NCBI RefSeq assembly: GCF_003353175.1
Contig: NZ_QHKS01000012.1
Coordinates: 62,001-126,000 of the forward strand
From: Paraburkholderia lacunae
GTDB taxonomy: Bacteria > Pseudomonadota > Gammaproteobacteria > Burkholderiales > Burkholderiaceae
Direction of reading: 5' to 3'
DNA: 64,000 bases
Numbering within the stretch: the stretch's first letter is position 1; each line of letters opens with the position of its first letter. Of this stretch, positions 7,187-16,793 are shown piece by piece. The notes beneath the pieces were generated by a model, which had not been told where the DNA came from, ran no database searches, and saw nothing but the letters and a program-made list of their open reading frames with translations. The position numbers were made by a program, and so were the translations under genes.

Positions 7187-8710
7187 ATGAATGCAGTGAA
7201 CGAACAAGCGCAGCTGTCGGTGCAGCAGTTGGGTCATTTCATCGGCGGCGCGCCGGCCGCGCCCACCAGCGGCCGCTTCAAGGACGTGTTCAATCCTGCC
7301 ACCGGCAAGGTGACCGGTTCGGTCGCGCTCGCTTCGGTCGAAGAAGTGGACGCCGCGGTCAAGGCCGCGAAGGCCGCCTTTGCCACCTGGAGCGAAACCG
7401 CGCCGATCAAGCGCGCGCGCATTCTGTTCAAGTTCAAGGAGCTGCTGAACAGGCATCACGACGAACTCGCGCTGCTGATCACGCGCGAACACGGCAAGGT
7501 GTTCACGGACGCGCAAGGCGAAGTGGTGCGCGGCATCGAAGTGGTCGAGTTCGCTTGCGGCATTCCGAATCTGCTGAAGACCGATTTCACCGACCAGATC
7601 GGCGGCGGCATCGACAACTGGAATCTGCGCCAGCCGCTCGGCGTGGTTGCCGGCATTACGCCGTTCAATTTCCCAGTGATGGTGCCGATGTGGATGTTCC
7701 CGGTCGCGCTGGCGTGCGGCAACACGTTCGTGCTGAAGCCGTCGGAACGTGATCCGTCGGCGTCGCTGCGGATCGCGGAACTGCTGAAGGAAGCCGGTCT
7801 GCCCGATGGCGTGTTCAACGTCGTGAACGGCGACAAGGTGGCGGTCGATGCGCTGATCGAACATCCGGATGTGGCGGCGCTGTCGTTTGTCGGGTCCACG
7901 CCCATCGCCGAATACATCTATACGGAAGCATCGAGGCGCGGCAAACGAGTGCAGGCGCTGGGCGGCGCGAAGAATCACCTGGTGGTGATGCCGGACGCCG
8001 ATCTCGATCAGGCCGTCGACGCCTTGATCGGCGCCGCTTACGGCTCGGCGGGCGAGCGCTGCATGGCGATTTCGGTGGCGGTGGCGGTGGGCCATGTCGC
8101 CGATGAGCTGATCGAGCGTCTCGTGCCACGGGTGAAGTCGCTGGTGATCAAGAACGGCGAGAACCTCGACGCCGAAATGGGCCCGTTGGTTACCGCCGAA
8201 CATAAGGCCAAGGTGGCCGGCTATATCGCATCGGGCGAGGCGGAAGGCGCGAAGCTGATCGTGGACGGTCGCGCGCATCCGGTCGCGAGCGAAGACGGTT
8301 TCTTTATCGGCGGCACGCTGTTCGATCAGGTCGGCACGCAGATGAAGATCTATCAGGAAGAAATCTTCGGACCGGTGCTGGCGGTGGTGCGTGTCCCCGA
8401 TTTCGCGAGCGCGGTCGAATTGATCAACGCGCATGAGTTCGGCAACGGCGTCTCGCTGTTCACGTCCGACGGCGGCGTTGCGCGCGCGTTTGGCCGGCAG
8501 ATTCAGGTCGGCATGGTCGGCATCAACGTGCCGATTCCGGTGCCGATGGCCTGGCACTCGTTCGGCGGCTGGAAGCGTTCACTGTTCGGCGATCACCACG
8601 CTTACGGCGAAGAAGGTGTGCGTTTCTATACGCGCTACAAGAGCATCATGCAGCGCTGGCCGGACAGCATCGCGAAGGGCGCCGAGTTCACGATGCCGGT
8701 TGCGAAGTAA
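7187..8710 (+). CDS. mmsA: CoA-acylating methylmalonate-semialdehyde dehydrogenase
   Basis: This 507-residue member of the MmsA aldehyde-dehydrogenase family converts methylmalonate semialdehyde to propionyl-CoA (and malonate semialdehyde to acetyl-CoA) in valine and inositol catabolism. The nucleophile is C292 in AGERCMAIS. MmsA-type features are visible, including ITPFNFPVMVPMWMFP and ALGGAKNHLVVMPDAD. AKNH replaces the usual catalytic-glutamate ELGGK motif, as expected for this CoA-dependent family. GAGG lies about 7 nt before the ATG. No mmsB or regulator is next to it, so it appears to stand alone. Confidence 0.95.
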   Translation: MNAVNEQAQLSVQQLGHFIGGAPAAPTSGRFKDVFNPATGKVTGSVALASVEEVDAAVKAAKAAFATWSETAPIKRARILFKFKELLNRHHDELALLITREHGKVFTDAQGEVVRGIEVVEFACGIPNLLKTDFTDQIGGGIDNWNLRQPLGVVAGITPFNFPVMVPMWMFPVALACGNTFVLKPSERDPSASLRIAELLKEAGLPDGVFNVVNGDKVAVDALIEHPDVAALSFVGSTPIAEYIYTEASRRGKRVQALGGAKNHLVVMPDADLDQAVDALIGAAYGSAGERCMAISVAVAVGHVADELIERLVPRVKSLVIKNGENLDAEMGPLVTAEHKAKVAGYIASGEAEGAKLIVDGRAHPVASEDGFFIGGTLFDQVGTQMKIYQEEIFGPVLAVVRVPDFASAVELINAHEFGNGVSLFTSDGGVARAFGRQIQVGMVGINVPIPVPMAWHSFGGWKRSLFGDHHAYGEEGVRFYTRYKSIMQRWPDSIAKGAEFTMPVAK

Positions 8711-8734
8711 GCCGTCGACATCAGCGCCTGACGA

Positions 8735-9051
8735 TCAATCCTCTTCCGCTTCGCTCAGCACGCTGTTGCGCGGCGCGGTGGCTGGACTGACTGGGTTGAT
8801 TGGACTGATTGGACTGACGTAGGGCGGTGACCGGTACGGCTCGTCGACGCTATAGCGCAGCCGTCCCGCCTCGATAGACACGCGCAGTTGCCGGTACTTC
8901 ACGAGATAGAGCACGCCGACGAGAGCCGCCGCAACACCCGACGCGGCGCCTACGCCGAGCGCCCAACGCGGGCCGAAGCGGTCGGCGACCCAGCCGACGA
9001 CAGCAGCTTGCGACGGTCGAAGTGATCGGCCGCGCGGAGATCGATGAGCCG
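8735..9051 (-). pseudogene. C-terminal remnant of an MFS transporter
   Basis: The readable frame contains SQAAVVGWVADRFGPRW, one last hydrophobic helix (ALGVGAASGVAAALVGVLYL) and a cytosolic tail ending LSEAEED. The helix ends at an MFS-type DRFGPRW loop. Upstream the frame loses coding character and the remaining transmembrane helices are missing. The tail holds four 9-bp repeats (8783-8818, TGGACTGAC type) coding for prolines and serines. An overlapping ORF from 9098 starting MTNIQKRLLAAALCGSS runs through the same DNA in another frame and is not convincing. Confidence 0.65.
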
Positions 9052-9139
9052 CACAAGGCTGCAGCGAGCAAGCGCTTCTGGATGTTCGTCATGGTTTTCT
9101 CCGCGGTTCTGCAGTGGACTACGCTGGGAAAACAGCGCT

Positions 9140-10630
9140 TCATGCAGCTTGCCGCGACGCGCGGCCGAAAATCGTGCGGTCGGCCAGCCACACCGTCAGC
9201 AGCGTGACGCCCATCAGCGGGAATACGATGCCGAGCAACACGAGGCCGGTTTTCCAGCCGCGCATCGGCGGCGCGGCGCGCTCGCGTGCCGGTGCACCGA
9301 GCGAACGCTGCGGCCGCCGTTTCCACCACATCACGCAGCCCGTCACGGCCATGCCGGCGAGTCCAAGCGACAGCGCGGCACAGAGAATCTGATTGGCGAC
9401 GCCGAAATAGCGGCCCATATGCAAGGACGTGCCGTACGACACGGCCTTCGACACGGCGCCGTAGTCGCCGTAGCGGATATCCTTGAGTACCGCGCCGCTG
9501 TATTGGTCGATATACAACGTGCGCTCCTGTTGCGGATCGGCGGGAAAGTACGAGACGGTGTAAACACCTGTGGGCGACGCGGGCAGCACGATGTCATAGC
9601 CGCGCGCCACGCCGAGCGACGCGCTTAGCGCGACGACGCGTTCGAGCGGCAGCGCCTGCCTTGCTTGCGTATCGGCGGATGCCGGCACCCGTGCGTTGCC
9701 GACGGCCCACGGCGTGATAGGCAGCGGCAGGTCGTCCATCACCATGCCGGGCATCGATTCCATTTTCGGTTCCTGCGCGCCGCTCAGGTGGTGCAGCGGT
9801 TGGCCTTGAGGCGAGGCAGTCGTGCCGCCTGCGTGGTCGGCGCGCATGGCCGGCAGCGTGGAGCGCAGCGGCAGACCACCCCACGAGCCTGCGGGCGCAC
9901 CGAGATTCGCGCTGGTCGCGAGCGCCTTGAACTGCTTGCCCCACGAACCCGACCAGGGCAGGCCGGTCAGCACGAACGCCAGTGCGCCGAGTGCGAGCCA
10001 GATGCCCATCACCGCGTGCAGGTTCTTCCACAGCGCGCGGCCTTTCAGTGCGAAACGCGGCACCAGTGCGTCTCTCGCGGTGGTTTTTTCGCGCGGCCAC
10101 CACAACGCGATGCCGGTGCCGATCATCACGAGGGTCCAGCATGCCGCCAACTCCAGCAAGAGCTCGCCAGGCTTGCCGAGCAGCAGCTTGCGATGAAGCA
10201 TGCGGTCCACCTGCATGAAGCGGTGCTCGACACTGAGCGTGCCCAATACTTCGCCGCTATAGGGGTTCACATAGACGCTTTGTCTCTCACCGTCGGCGAG
10301 GCGGAAAACGAATTCAGCGCTGCGGTTGGGCGCTTGCGCGATCGCAACGGTCACCGCTGTTGCATCGGCCGGCATCGCCGCGCGTGCCTTCGCCAAGAGC
10401 GCATCCTGGGTCAGCTTCGGTGTCGCCCGCGGTTCGACGATCAGCCGGTGCGGATAGAGCAGCGGCTCGATTTGCGGCTGGAAGCAATACAGGGTCCCGG
10501 TAATGGCGAGTATCACCAGGAACGGCATGACGAAGAGCGCCGCGTAAAAGTGCCAGCGCCATAGCGTGCGATAACCGGCATTTGCCGTGCTGGCCGGCGC
10601 AGCCATGCGTTGAGCGGTCGTGGTGGACAT
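9140..10630 (-). CDS. PepSY-associated transmembrane protein, probable metal-uptake reductase partner
   Basis: This 496-residue inner-membrane protein has PepSY-TM architecture. The first helix is in FYAALFVMPFLVILAITG, a periplasmic PepSY region follows (VYVNPYSGEVLG), then helices at WTLVMIGTGIALWW and AVMGIWLALGALAFVLTG, a second PepSY region (LYIDQYSGAVLKD), and C-terminal helices. A Met-rich loop reads KMESMPGMVMDD. PiuB-like relatives accompany TonB-dependent receptors and are thought to reduce or help import metals. It follows the receptor gene by 128 bp on the same strand. Confidence 0.85.
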   Translation of the reverse strand: MSTTTAQRMAAPASTANAGYRTLWRWHFYAALFVMPFLVILAITGTLYCFQPQIEPLLYPHRLIVEPRATPKLTQDALLAKARAAMPADATAVTVAIAQAPNRSAEFVFRLADGERQSVYVNPYSGEVLGTLSVEHRFMQVDRMLHRKLLLGKPGELLLELAACWTLVMIGTGIALWWPREKTTARDALVPRFALKGRALWKNLHAVMGIWLALGALAFVLTGLPWSGSWGKQFKALATSANLGAPAGSWGGLPLRSTLPAMRADHAGGTTASPQGQPLHHLSGAQEPKMESMPGMVMDDLPLPITPWAVGNARVPASADTQARQALPLERVVALSASLGVARGYDIVLPASPTGVYTVSYFPADPQQERTLYIDQYSGAVLKDIRYGDYGAVSKAVSYGTSLHMGRYFGVANQILCAALSLGLAGMAVTGCVMWWKRRPQRSLGAPARERAAPPMRGWKTGLVLLGIVFPLMGVTLLTVWLADRTIFGRASRQAA

Positions 10631-10758
10631 TCGATTCTCCTGAGGTGAGGGCCGTCATCGATCTTTCGAGCGACCCTGCGCGACGGACGTGTCGGCGCGC
10701 AGGGTTGTCTGAACGGACGGGAGCGCAGGTGCGCTCAAAGTTGCGCTCAAAGTCGTGC

Positions 10759-13173
10759 TCACATATGCAGCTTCGCTTCGACGTAAAAGGTGCGGCCCGG
10801 ATACGGGTGGTAGACGAAGTAGCGCGCGTCGAACAGGTTGTCGACGCCGACGCCGAGTTCACTCAGCTTCGTGAGCCTGAAAGTCAACCTGACGTCCGCG
10901 ACGGTGTAGGTACTGGTGCCGCCGAATACGTCCGGGTTCGTGTCCGTGTTGGTCAGCGTGTTGTACTCGCGCCCCGAGTAGCGCGCGGCGAGCGTGACGG
11001 CCGAGCGTTCGTCGATGTGATACGTCGCGGCGAGATTGGCGCGCCACAGCGGAATGCGATAGAAATACTTGCCGACCGTCGCCGGGTTCTGCACGTTCGC
11101 GATGATCTTCGATTGCGTATAAGCGACGCTCGCGATGAGATCGAGTCCGCGCACGAACACATCCTGCCCTTGGTAGCTGGTTTCCACACCGCGCGAGCGC
11201 ACCTTGCCGATGTTCTGGAAGTTCGTCACGTTAGGGATCACGGTCGTATCGGTCTGACTGAAGATCGCGTTCTTCACGTCGTCCTGAAACAGCGAGAAAC
11301 GGAATAGCCCGTTCCAGTGCGCCCATTCGGCAGTCAGCTCTTTCGACAGATCGTCTTCGGGCTGCAGGTTCGGATTGTTGTTGACGATCGACGAGCCATT
11401 GATTTGCCCCTGGAACAGTTCGCTGACGGTCGGGAAGCGATACGCGCGGCCAATCGATGCGCGCAAGGTCAGATCGTCGGTGACGTCGAACGACAACGAC
11501 GCTTTCGGCGAGAAGCGGTGCTGGTTCGCGTCGCGATACGCAAGCGCCACGCCGGGCCGCGCCTGCGAGCCGTCATAGGCCTGCCAGTCCTCATGGCGCA
11601 CGCCGTAGACGAATTTCCAGCGTGGCAAAAAGCGCCACGCGTCCTGCGCGTACAGCGCCTGTGTCTGCGTCTTGCCGGTGAACGCGTTGGCAAACGTCGT
11701 GGCGGCACCGTCGCGCCAGTTCAGCGTGTTGTAGCTTTCGTTCTCGAGAAAATAGTTGTCGTAGTGATAGCCGAAACTGAGCGAGTGATTCGCCAGGCCC
11801 GCTTCGGGCGAGGCGGGTGTGTAGCTGGTTCGGAGATCGAGCGACTTCCAGCCGGTGCCGTCGCCGAAGATCACCGTGCCGGGGCCGTTGCCCGGCGCCC
11901 CCGAACTGGCGGTGCGCGCCACGCTGTTGCCGATGTCGTAATACGACGCGAGGGCTTCGCCATTCCAGCCGGTGGCGTTGCGCGTTTTCAGCGACACGCC
12001 GTATAGCCAGTTCTCGCTATGGCCGAGACTCGGTGCGAGTGCGGCAGCAGGAATCGTGTATTCGTAGCCGCCGATCGCGACCTTGCCGCTGTAGACCGGA
12101 TTGCCGCTGGCGTCGCGCAGAAACGTCGAAGTCCGGCTGTTATAGGTCTGATGCCAGTAGCCGAGCGTAAAGCCGGCCTGCAGCGTAGGCGTGAAGTCGT
12201 ACTGCATCTTCAGCTTGAACTGGTCCTGCACCGTGTGCTCGATGCCTTCGCCGTTGACGCCAAGTACGGCGGTCGGCGTGTTGGTCTGGTTGTTGTAGAA
12301 GTAGGCGCCGCTGACCGGCGTATCGCCGGCTTTGGCGGGTGTGCCGGACTTCGCGAGCGTCGCGAATTGCAGTGGCTGGCTCGTATTGTCCAGATGGTTC
12401 ACGCCGAGTAGCCAGGCGAATTTGCCGATCCGGTCGCCGATCGACGCGCTCGCTTCGCTGCCGTTGAAGTTCTGATTCACGCCGAACAGGCTGAAATGCT
12501 GCGTGAAGGCCTTGACGTCGGCATGGGCTTCGAACTGCTTCGGCATGCGTGTGCTGATGAGCACGGTGGCGCCGAGCGAGTTGCCCGGATACAGCGCGGA
12601 GAACGGCCCGTAGAGCACATCGACCTGTTGAATCTCGTCGGGAAAGACCATCGACCAGCGCGGCGGAAACGAATAGCTGTTGCCGAGCAGATTGCTGAGC
12701 AGCAGCCCGTCGGCGTAGACGAGACCCCGTGCGCTTTGCGTGTTGCTGGTGCCGCGCACGGCGATGATCGAGTTCAGGTCGCCGATAAAGCGTTTGCGGA
12801 CCGCGAGATTCGGCATGTACTTCAGCACGTCCTCGGTGTTCACGACGTTCCAGTTGCCGAATTGTTCGCGTGTCACGGTTTCAACCGAGGCCGGCATGTT
12901 CGGATCGACGGCCCGTGGCGCGGCGCTCGCTGTGGCGCTGATCGTGACCGGGGGCAGGGTGGCATCGGCGATCGCGCTGTCCGCGTGAGCGAGCGATGGG
13001 ATGAATGCCGGAATCAGCGCTGGAACGCAGGCTGGAGCAAACGTGGGAACAAGCGCGGGAACAAGTGTCGGCACGCAGGCCGGAACGAATGACAGCGGCG
13101 AGCGGCCGGATGTGACGCGCCGCGCGTCGTGACGGGCGCAAAAGGGCAGCCTTCGCAAAGCGAAGTTGAACAT
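10759..13173 (-). CDS. TonB-dependent outer-membrane receptor
   Basis: An 804-residue receptor. The plug domain shows SVETVTREQFGNWNVVNTEDV, IAVRGTSNTQSARGLVYADG and VLYGPFSALYPGNSLGATV. The barrel ends in ARYFVYHPYPGRTFYVEAKL, as in OprC/siderophore-type receptors. The N-terminal region before AHADS is unusually long and made of imperfect PACVPTLVPALVPTF repeats (about 13000-13090), suggesting repeat growth inside the signal peptide. A later start would be possible, but no other ATG is close. Neighbouring DUF2946 and PepSY genes point to metal import, and the ligand cannot be told from sequence. Confidence 0.92.
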   Translation of the reverse strand: MFNFALRRLPFCARHDARRVTSGRSPLSFVPACVPTLVPALVPTFAPACVPALIPAFIPSLAHADSAIADATLPPVTISATASAAPRAVDPNMPASVETVTREQFGNWNVVNTEDVLKYMPNLAVRKRFIGDLNSIIAVRGTSNTQSARGLVYADGLLLSNLLGNSYSFPPRWSMVFPDEIQQVDVLYGPFSALYPGNSLGATVLISTRMPKQFEAHADVKAFTQHFSLFGVNQNFNGSEASASIGDRIGKFAWLLGVNHLDNTSQPLQFATLAKSGTPAKAGDTPVSGAYFYNNQTNTPTAVLGVNGEGIEHTVQDQFKLKMQYDFTPTLQAGFTLGYWHQTYNSRTSTFLRDASGNPVYSGKVAIGGYEYTIPAAALAPSLGHSENWLYGVSLKTRNATGWNGEALASYYDIGNSVARTASSGAPGNGPGTVIFGDGTGWKSLDLRTSYTPASPEAGLANHSLSFGYHYDNYFLENESYNTLNWRDGAATTFANAFTGKTQTQALYAQDAWRFLPRWKFVYGVRHEDWQAYDGSQARPGVALAYRDANQHRFSPKASLSFDVTDDLTLRASIGRAYRFPTVSELFQGQINGSSIVNNNPNLQPEDDLSKELTAEWAHWNGLFRFSLFQDDVKNAIFSQTDTTVIPNVTNFQNIGKVRSRGVETSYQGQDVFVRGLDLIASVAYTQSKIIANVQNPATVGKYFYRIPLWRANLAATYHIDERSAVTLAARYSGREYNTLTNTDTNPDVFGGTSTYTVADVRLTFRLTKLSELGVGVDNLFDARYFVYHPYPGRTFYVEAKLHM

Positions 13174-13254
13174 GGACGTTTCCTGGATGCATTGAACAGA
13201 CGATCGCGCGCGCCCGCGACGGGCGCGATGAGACGCGATCAGGAACGACAGCGA

Positions 13255-13647
13255 TCAGGAAACGGCGGGGGGATCTCTTGGGCGCCCGGATGGAAACGCG
13301 CCGAGCGGGGTGAAGCGGGTGGAGAGGGCGGGCGGCGCCGCGGCGGCGACGGCTAGCGCAACCGACGGTTCAGCCGGCGCGAGGGTGGGCATCGCGACGT
13401 GATGCTCGAACAGGTGACAGTAGCCACACGCGCCGAAAGCATCGTCGTGGCTCAGACGCACTGGAGACTGGCCGGCATGGCTCGCCTGCACGGAAGCCAG
13501 CGGTTGGAGCGCCGAGCAGAGCGCGGCCACCGGCTCGTGTGCGCGCTCCGACACCAGCATCTGACTGACGACCGGCGCGAACACGACGAGCCACATGGCG
13601 ATCAGGCCAAGCCATGCGGTCATGCGGTTGCGGGAGCGTGGAGTCAT
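13255..13647 (-). CDS. DUF2946 family membrane-anchored protein
   Basis: A 130-residue protein with one N-terminal hydrophobic segment (AWLGLIAMWLVVFAPVVSQ) and the family hallmark DDAFGACGYCHLFEHH, a CxxC with nearby histidines. DUF2946 proteins often sit beside copper- or metal-related TonB receptors. Here it precedes the receptor by 81 bp on the same strand and probably opens the operon. The ATG at 13645-13647 is chosen because the longer ORF to 13938 has no coding character before it. Metal binding is an inference from CxxC/His. Confidence 0.8.
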   Translation of the reverse strand: MTPRSRNRMTAWLGLIAMWLVVFAPVVSQMLVSERAHEPVAALCSALQPLASVQASHAGQSPVRLSHDDAFGACGYCHLFEHHVAMPTLAPAEPSVALAVAAAAPPALSTRFTPLGAFPSGRPRDPPAVS

Positions 13648-13969
13648 GATGGTGGGCGAAAAGACGCGCCGGATTCTAACATCGCTGGCGCGATCGTCTT
13701 CAGCGGCGTCGTGCCTGGCATGTCGGCGGGGTATGCGCGGCATGGGCAGCACCGTCTGTTGGAGCAACGCTGAATCTGCGATATCGAAAGCGGGAAATCT
13801 TGTTTGGCCATGAGCCGGTGCCTGGTTAGCATTCGACGTCTGGAGCGTTGGCGCCCGCACGAGGCCGACCCATGCGGCCGACCCGCCCAGACGCCTTTCG
13901 CAAGACCGGCGTCGAGCAGGCGGCGCGCAAGGCTCCATACGCGATCTTCCATCACTTCACCCTTTCGAC
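13648..13969. other. 322-bp divergent gap, no gene seen
   Basis: It lies between the DUF2946 gene (minus) and the PrpD-family gene (plus). A 110-residue minus-strand ORF (13644-13976) spans it but turns arginine- and cysteine-rich without family likeness. No Fur-type box was found by eye. Confidence 0.4.
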
Positions 13970-15343
13970 ATGTCACGCCTGTGCCCCTCCACTCCGGCGG
14001 AACCGGCTGCCGGCATCACGCGACAATTGGCAGCCGCTATCGCAAACGCAGTCCCATCCAATGACCCAGCCGCGATCGCCGCGGCGCGACGCGGCATGCT
14101 CGACTTTCTCGCGGCGGCCTTCGCCGGCGCGCGCGACCCGGGCTATCGAAAACTCCTGACGGTGAACGGCCAGGATTCACGCGGCGAAGCGTCGGTGATC
14201 GGCAGCGCGGCGGGAGCGTCGGCGCAACAGGCTGCCTTGCTCAACGGTTACGCAGGACATGCGCTCGACTACGACGACGTGCACAGCAGCGTGCGCGGCC
14301 ATCCGGCAACCGTGCTGCTGCCCGCGCTGTTCGCACTCGCGCAAACGCGCGGCAGCAGTGCGTTCGAATTGCTCGACGCGTACGTCGTGGGTCTCGAAAC
14401 GATGGCGCGACTCGGCCTGGCACTGGGCAGCCGCCACTACGAGCAAGGGTTTCACAATACCGCGACGCTGGGCACGTTGGGCGCCGCCGCGGCTGCATCG
14501 TTTCTCCTGAAGCTCGACGCGGCGGCCGTCGAGAATGCGCTCGGCCTCGCGGCCACGCAGTCGGCTGGACTGAGGCTGCAGTTCGGCAGCGAGGCGAAGC
14601 CGTTGCATGCTGGCCTCGCCGCGCGCGCGGGCGTGTTCGCGGTCGAACTGGCGGCGGCCGGCCTGCAGGGATCCGCAGGTGCGCTCGATGGGCCGGCGGG
14701 TTTTTTCGCCGTGTTCAGCGGCGGCGCCGCGCAGCCGGAGCGCGTGCTCGAAGGATGGGGCGCGCCCTGGCAAATCGTCACGCCAGGACTGTATTTCAAG
14801 CCGTGGGCGTGCTGCACGGCGACGCACTACGCGGTGCATGCCGCGCTGACGTTGCGCGAATTGCACCGGCTGAGCCCGCATGACATCGAACGCGTGACGG
14901 TGACGTTTCCCCCGGGCGGGGACACGCCGTTGGCGAACCGCCTGCCGGCGACGGGTCTCGAGGCGCGTTTCAGCGTCGAATACGCAGTGGCCGCCGCGCT
15001 CGCGGATGGCTCACCGGGCGTGGCGACGTTCGCCGACGTTCCCGTGCGTGACGACCTGATCGCGCTCGCCTTGCGTGTGACGCGCCGTCATGACGAAACA
15101 GCCGCGCGTGCCTCGACCGATCCGGCCACGCGTTTCTCGACCGTCGAGATCGAACTGCGCGACGGCACGGTGCTGAGCCACACGACGGACCGTCTTTATA
15201 GCGCCGAGGATCTGCACGCGAAATTCGCGGACGCCACCAGCCGCAGCCGGCAGCTCGAATTTGTCCCTTCACTGATCGACACGATGCACAGCGCTGCCGA
15301 TCTCGCTTCTCTTTTCAAAGCTTTCGCACAAGTCAGCGTATGA
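13970..15343 (+). CDS. MmgE/PrpD family protein (2-methylcitrate-dehydratase-like)
   Basis: A 457-residue protein with the PrpD-family pattern: RRGMLDFLAAAFAGARDPG, AALLNGYAGHALDYDDVH, HPATVLLPALFAL, GFHNTATLGTLGAAAAAS, YFKPWACCTATHYAVHAAL and EARFSVEYAVAAAL. The family dehydrates or isomerises small polycarboxylates, but many members beside monooxygenases have unknown substrates. No prpB or prpC is nearby, so a methylcitrate-cycle role is unlikely. The downstream flavin monooxygenase starts inside its stop (ATGA), so the two form a unit. Confidence 0.85.
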   Translation: MSRLCPSTPAEPAAGITRQLAAAIANAVPSNDPAAIAAARRGMLDFLAAAFAGARDPGYRKLLTVNGQDSRGEASVIGSAAGASAQQAALLNGYAGHALDYDDVHSSVRGHPATVLLPALFALAQTRGSSAFELLDAYVVGLETMARLGLALGSRHYEQGFHNTATLGTLGAAAAASFLLKLDAAAVENALGLAATQSAGLRLQFGSEAKPLHAGLAARAGVFAVELAAAGLQGSAGALDGPAGFFAVFSGGAAQPERVLEGWGAPWQIVTPGLYFKPWACCTATHYAVHAALTLRELHRLSPHDIERVTVTFPPGGDTPLANRLPATGLEARFSVEYAVAAALADGSPGVATFADVPVRDDLIALALRVTRRHDETAARASTDPATRFSTVEIELRDGTVLSHTTDRLYSAEDLHAKFADATSRSRQLEFVPSLIDTMHSAADLASLFKAFAQVSV

Positions 15344-16671
15344 CCACGACCAACAGTAACGCGACGCGCAGGCAGATGCGCCTCGGGCTTTTCATTCAAG
15401 GCGCGGGGCACCACGTCGCCGGCTGGCGTCATCCCGATGCGCAGGCCGGCAGCGAGAATCTCGCGCTGATGCAACGCATCACGCAGACCGCCGAGCGCGC
15501 GAAGTTCGACATGGTCTTTCTCGCCGACGGGCTGACGAGCGGACCCGATGCGCATCCGTCGATGGCGATGCGCATCGAGCCGCTGTGCCTGCTGTCCGCG
15601 CTTGCCATGGGCACGCGCCACATCGGTCTGGCCGCCACCGCGTCGACCACGTATAGCGAGCCGTATCACGTCGCGCGAGCCTTCGCGTCGCTCGATCATC
15701 TGAGCAACGGCCGCGCGGCCTGGAACGTGGTGACGACTTCGTACGACCGCACAGCCGCGAACTTCACGCGCGGCAATCACCCGGAGCACGCGTTGCGCTA
15801 TGAAATGGCGGGCGAATTCGTCGATGTCGTCAAAGGACTGTGGGACAGCTGGGACGACGACGCGCTCGTGAAGGACAAGGCGCGCGGCGTCTACTTCGAT
15901 CCCGCCAAGGTTCATGCGTTGGACCATGAAGGGCGGTTCTTCAAGGTGAAAGGGCCGCTGAATGCGTCGCGTCCGCCGCAGGGACATCCGGTGGTGATTC
16001 AGGCCGGTTCGTCGGGACCGGGGCAGGATCTCGCCGCGCGTACCGCCGAAGTGGTGTTCACGGCGCAGCAAACGATCGAAGAAGCGCAGACCTTCTACCG
16101 CGACCTCAAGAGCCGCCTGCCGAAGTTCGGCCGCGAGGGCGAGCAATTGCACGTGATGCCGGGCGTGTTTCCTGTCATCGGCAGAACGGAGCAGGAAGCG
16201 AAGGACAAGTACGCGCAATTGCAGCAATGGACCGACACGTCCGGCGCATTGTCGCTGCTATCCGACAGGCTCGGCCATGACGTGTCGAAGTATCCGCTCG
16301 ACGGCCCGCTGCCCGAGTTGCCCGAATCCGACCAGTTGAAAAGCCGCGCCAAACTGCTGACCGATCTCGCGCGCCGCGAGAATCTGACGTTGCGCGAACT
16401 CTACTATCTCGTGGCCGGCGCGCGCGGGCACCGCATTGTGTGGGGCACGCCGGTGCAGGTCGCGGACGCGCTCGAGGAGTGGTTCACCGGCGAGGCTGCC
16501 GACGGCTTCAATATCATGCCGCCGTATTTCCCCGGCGGCCTCGACGATTTCGTCGAACTCGTGGTGCCCGAATTGCAGCGGCGCGGTTTGTTCCGCACCG
16601 AGTACAGCGGCACGACGCTGCGCGATCACCTTGGCTTGCAGCGGCCCGCCAGCCGTTACGCGGTCCGCTGA
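15340..16671 (+). CDS. LLM-class flavin-dependent monooxygenase (NtaA/SnaA/DszA type)
   Basis: A 443-residue bacterial-luciferase-fold enzyme. It has MRLGLFIQGAGHHVAGWRHP at the N-terminus, DMVFLADG, LATASTTYSEPYHVARAFASLDH-type core residues, GRAAWNVVTT, HPVVIQAGSSGPGQ and NIMPPYFPGGLDDF. NtaA/SnaA/DszA relatives use reduced FMN to oxygenate chelators, sulfur compounds or polyketides. No flavin reductase is encoded beside it. It is coupled to the PrpD-family gene and convergent with the amino-acid ABC operon. The substrate is not predictable from sequence alone. Confidence 0.9.
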   Translation: MTTTNSNATRRQMRLGLFIQGAGHHVAGWRHPDAQAGSENLALMQRITQTAERAKFDMVFLADGLTSGPDAHPSMAMRIEPLCLLSALAMGTRHIGLAATASTTYSEPYHVARAFASLDHLSNGRAAWNVVTTSYDRTAANFTRGNHPEHALRYEMAGEFVDVVKGLWDSWDDDALVKDKARGVYFDPAKVHALDHEGRFFKVKGPLNASRPPQGHPVVIQAGSSGPGQDLAARTAEVVFTAQQTIEEAQTFYRDLKSRLPKFGREGEQLHVMPGVFPVIGRTEQEAKDKYAQLQQWTDTSGALSLLSDRLGHDVSKYPLDGPLPELPESDQLKSRAKLLTDLARRENLTLRELYYLVAGARGHRIVWGTPVQVADALEEWFTGEAADGFNIMPPYFPGGLDDFVELVVPELQRRGLFRTEYSGTTLRDHLGLQRPASRYAVR

Positions 16672-16690
16672 AGCAGGCGAAGAAAAACCC

Positions 16691-16711
16691 GGCGCCTGTT
16701 GAACAGGCGCC
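16691..16711 (-). terminator. rho-independent terminator of the ABC transporter operon
   Basis: GGCGCCTG and CAGGCGCC pair around a 5-nt loop. On the minus strand the hairpin is followed by GGGTTTTTCTT, a terminator tail. It lies 83 bp past the ATPase stop and just after the monooxygenase stop, between convergent genes. Confidence 0.8.
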
Positions 16712-16793
16712 GCGCCTTTGGATCGCAGTGTCGTTGAACCAGTCCGGCTGGGTCAGTCCTGTTGAATCAATCCCCACCCGAGGCCAGCGACAC

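Noticed and set aside
8850..9329. 159-residue minus-strand ORF over the MFS remnant
   Set aside because: The convincing MFS tail is in another frame. This ORF is arginine-rich.
13644..13976. 110-residue minus-strand ORF in the gap before the PrpD-family gene
   Set aside because: Starts plausibly (MEDRVWSLARRLLDAGLAKG) but becomes Arg/Cys-rich without recognisable homology. Kept as a gap.
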